Shown: one piece after another, positions 63,120 through 64,000 of the stretch
Layout: each line of letters starts with the position of its first letter
How positions within the stretch are numbered: position 1 is the first letter of the stretch
DNA from: Diphasiastrum complanatum
Lineage: Eukaryota > Streptophyta > Lycopodiopsida > Lycopodiales > Lycopodiaceae
Assembly: GCA_029204225.1 (NCBI GenBank)
Contig: CM055102.1
Span: 4,705,520-4,769,519 of the forward strand
Direction of reading: 5' to 3'
DNA: 64,000 nt
Program-made: the position numbers and the translations under genes
The notes under the pieces: model-generated
Databases searched by the model: none
What the model saw: the letters and a program-made list of their open reading frames with translations, nothing else
Told to the model about the DNA's origin: nothing

Positions 63120-63716
63120 AGCTGCTGAGAGCTCTCCAATTTTGGGAATGTCAACCAATTGCAGCAATAAGACATTCTGGTTAAATTGCGACAATTTGTG
63201 AAAAACAGTTTTTGTGATAAAGACTGGCGACAATAAGCACTTGGTTTTATGTAAGCGAACGAGAATCTATGCTTTTCCAAGTGACGATCGGGGAAGATGC
63301 CAATACAAAGCGGAGCGACATTGTCCAATATGAGTTGCGGTGGGTCCTACAACACATTAGGGGTGGGATGATGTTGGCTGATTCTGATGAATCCCCAAGA
63401 TACTCAAACAGATCAACTCAAGAGCACCTCTCACCTTAGACCGAGGAGGTCTCTGAGAAGATGAGATGAACGAAGACTGAGAGCCGAGTATGAGAGCCGA
63501 GAAATGCTAGTTAGGAATGGCAAGCAAGAACTGTGTAAGCCTCGTGGTGAATCTCGGAAGATGGAATGACCATGTAGGAACTAGTATTTCTAGGCAAATG
63601 TAATAAATGCAAGTAGACCTCTCTTATAAAAAGTAGAGTGAGCCACCTTTTGATGGTGACCACTAGTGGAGAGCATTATTCCACTTGTAATTTGTGAAAT
63701 GTGGAAATTCCACTAG
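63120..63716. other. Unassigned stretch, possibly LTR-like
   Basis: No gene. From TGTTGGCTGATTC near 63373 the sequence has GAGA/AGAG-rich words and a TTATAAAAAGTAGAG box at 63622, features seen in LTRs. It ends where gypsy coding sequence starts abruptly at 63717. No second copy exists in the window to prove an LTR. Confidence 0.35.
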
Positions 63717-64000
63717 GACCATGTCCAAAACAGTGCGTGATGTCTATACCTTTATGGGCCACGCCAATCACTATAGATATTTTATACTACTATTTACACT
63801 ATTGGCCTTGCCACTCTACCGCCTCACTGTTGAACCTAAGTGGACACAGGAAGCCCTAGACGCCTTCGAGAAGATTAAGCAAGCCTTGGTCACCGCCCCA
63901 ATCCTACGGTCTCCAAATTGGAACATCAAATTTTACGTGCACACGGATGCATCCAAGTATGCAATAGGGATTGTGTTGACCCAACCAGGTGAGAAAAAGA
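63717..64000 (+). pseudogene. Ty3/gypsy RT end and RNase H start, runs off the window
   Basis: The frame reads SKTVRDVYTFMGHANHYRYF, LYRLTVEPKWTQEALDAFEK, APILRSPNWN and VHTDASKYAIGIVLTQPGEK. These are the RT thumb/connection and the RNase H start with its first catalytic aspartate. It is open to the window's end. Upstream RT is missing. It is close to the minus-strand gypsy element at 55.9 kb. Confidence 0.85.

Overview
The window comes from the nuclear genome of a land plant. It is AT-rich and eukaryotic in layout. Nearly every recognisable coding stretch belongs to plant LTR retrotransposons, mostly Ty1/copia with some Ty3/gypsy, and five copia copies keep a primer-binding site matching plant initiator methionine tRNA (TGGTATCAGAGC or one base away). 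I found no intact host gene, no rRNA or tRNA gene and nothing bacterial. The species cannot be named from the sequence. All positions and comparisons were made by eye.

Layout. 1-2.3 kb: AT-rich, no gene seen. 2.3-4.5 kb: an LTR-like repeat and a decayed ORF of an unrecognised family (called P1 here). 4.5-7.6 kb: Copia-A, minus strand, truncated at both ends. 8.2-13.3 kb: Copia-B, plus strand, whose 5' LTR holds a solo LTR (X) with a perfect 5-bp target duplication. 13.3-15.3 kb: Copia-O, a deletion derivative with an unexplained 230-codon ORF and an LTR of the X family. 16.4-28.3 kb: a nest in which Copia-C sits inside Copia-D, which sits inside older LTR pieces of Copia-Y. 28.3-37.4 kb: a second, longer copy of the unknown family (P2), split by Copia-E (29787-35485), which has paired LTRs, primer site, polypurine tract and a near-perfect duplication. 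37.4-39.9 kb: Copia-G carrying a 377-bp MITE. 39.9-40.5 kb: a partial P-type LTR with a long GA microsatellite. 40.7-47.0 kb: a second copy of the MITE, split by Copia-H (41048-46968), which has a perfect AAAAC duplication. 48.0-48.8 kb: Copia-J fragment. 49.4-58.7 kb: a minus-strand Ty3/gypsy element cut in its RNase H by Copia-M (51224-55797). 58.7-64.0 kb: a partial B-type LTR, a 354-bp tandem array, a gypsy gag, unidentified coding fossils, and a gypsy RT/RNase H piece running off the window.

The pieces give a relative order of insertion: P2 before E; Y before D before C; B before X; G before MITE-1; MITE-2 before H; the gypsy element before M. Most copies carry stops, frameshifts or lost catalytic residues, so none looks autonomous. 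Copia-M has the longest intact frame. The best candidates for something undescribed are the P family, the 354-bp array (118 codons per unit), the Copia-O ORF, the MITE family, and a CACACGTGTG palindrome that recurs in the LTRs and leaders of several copia families.
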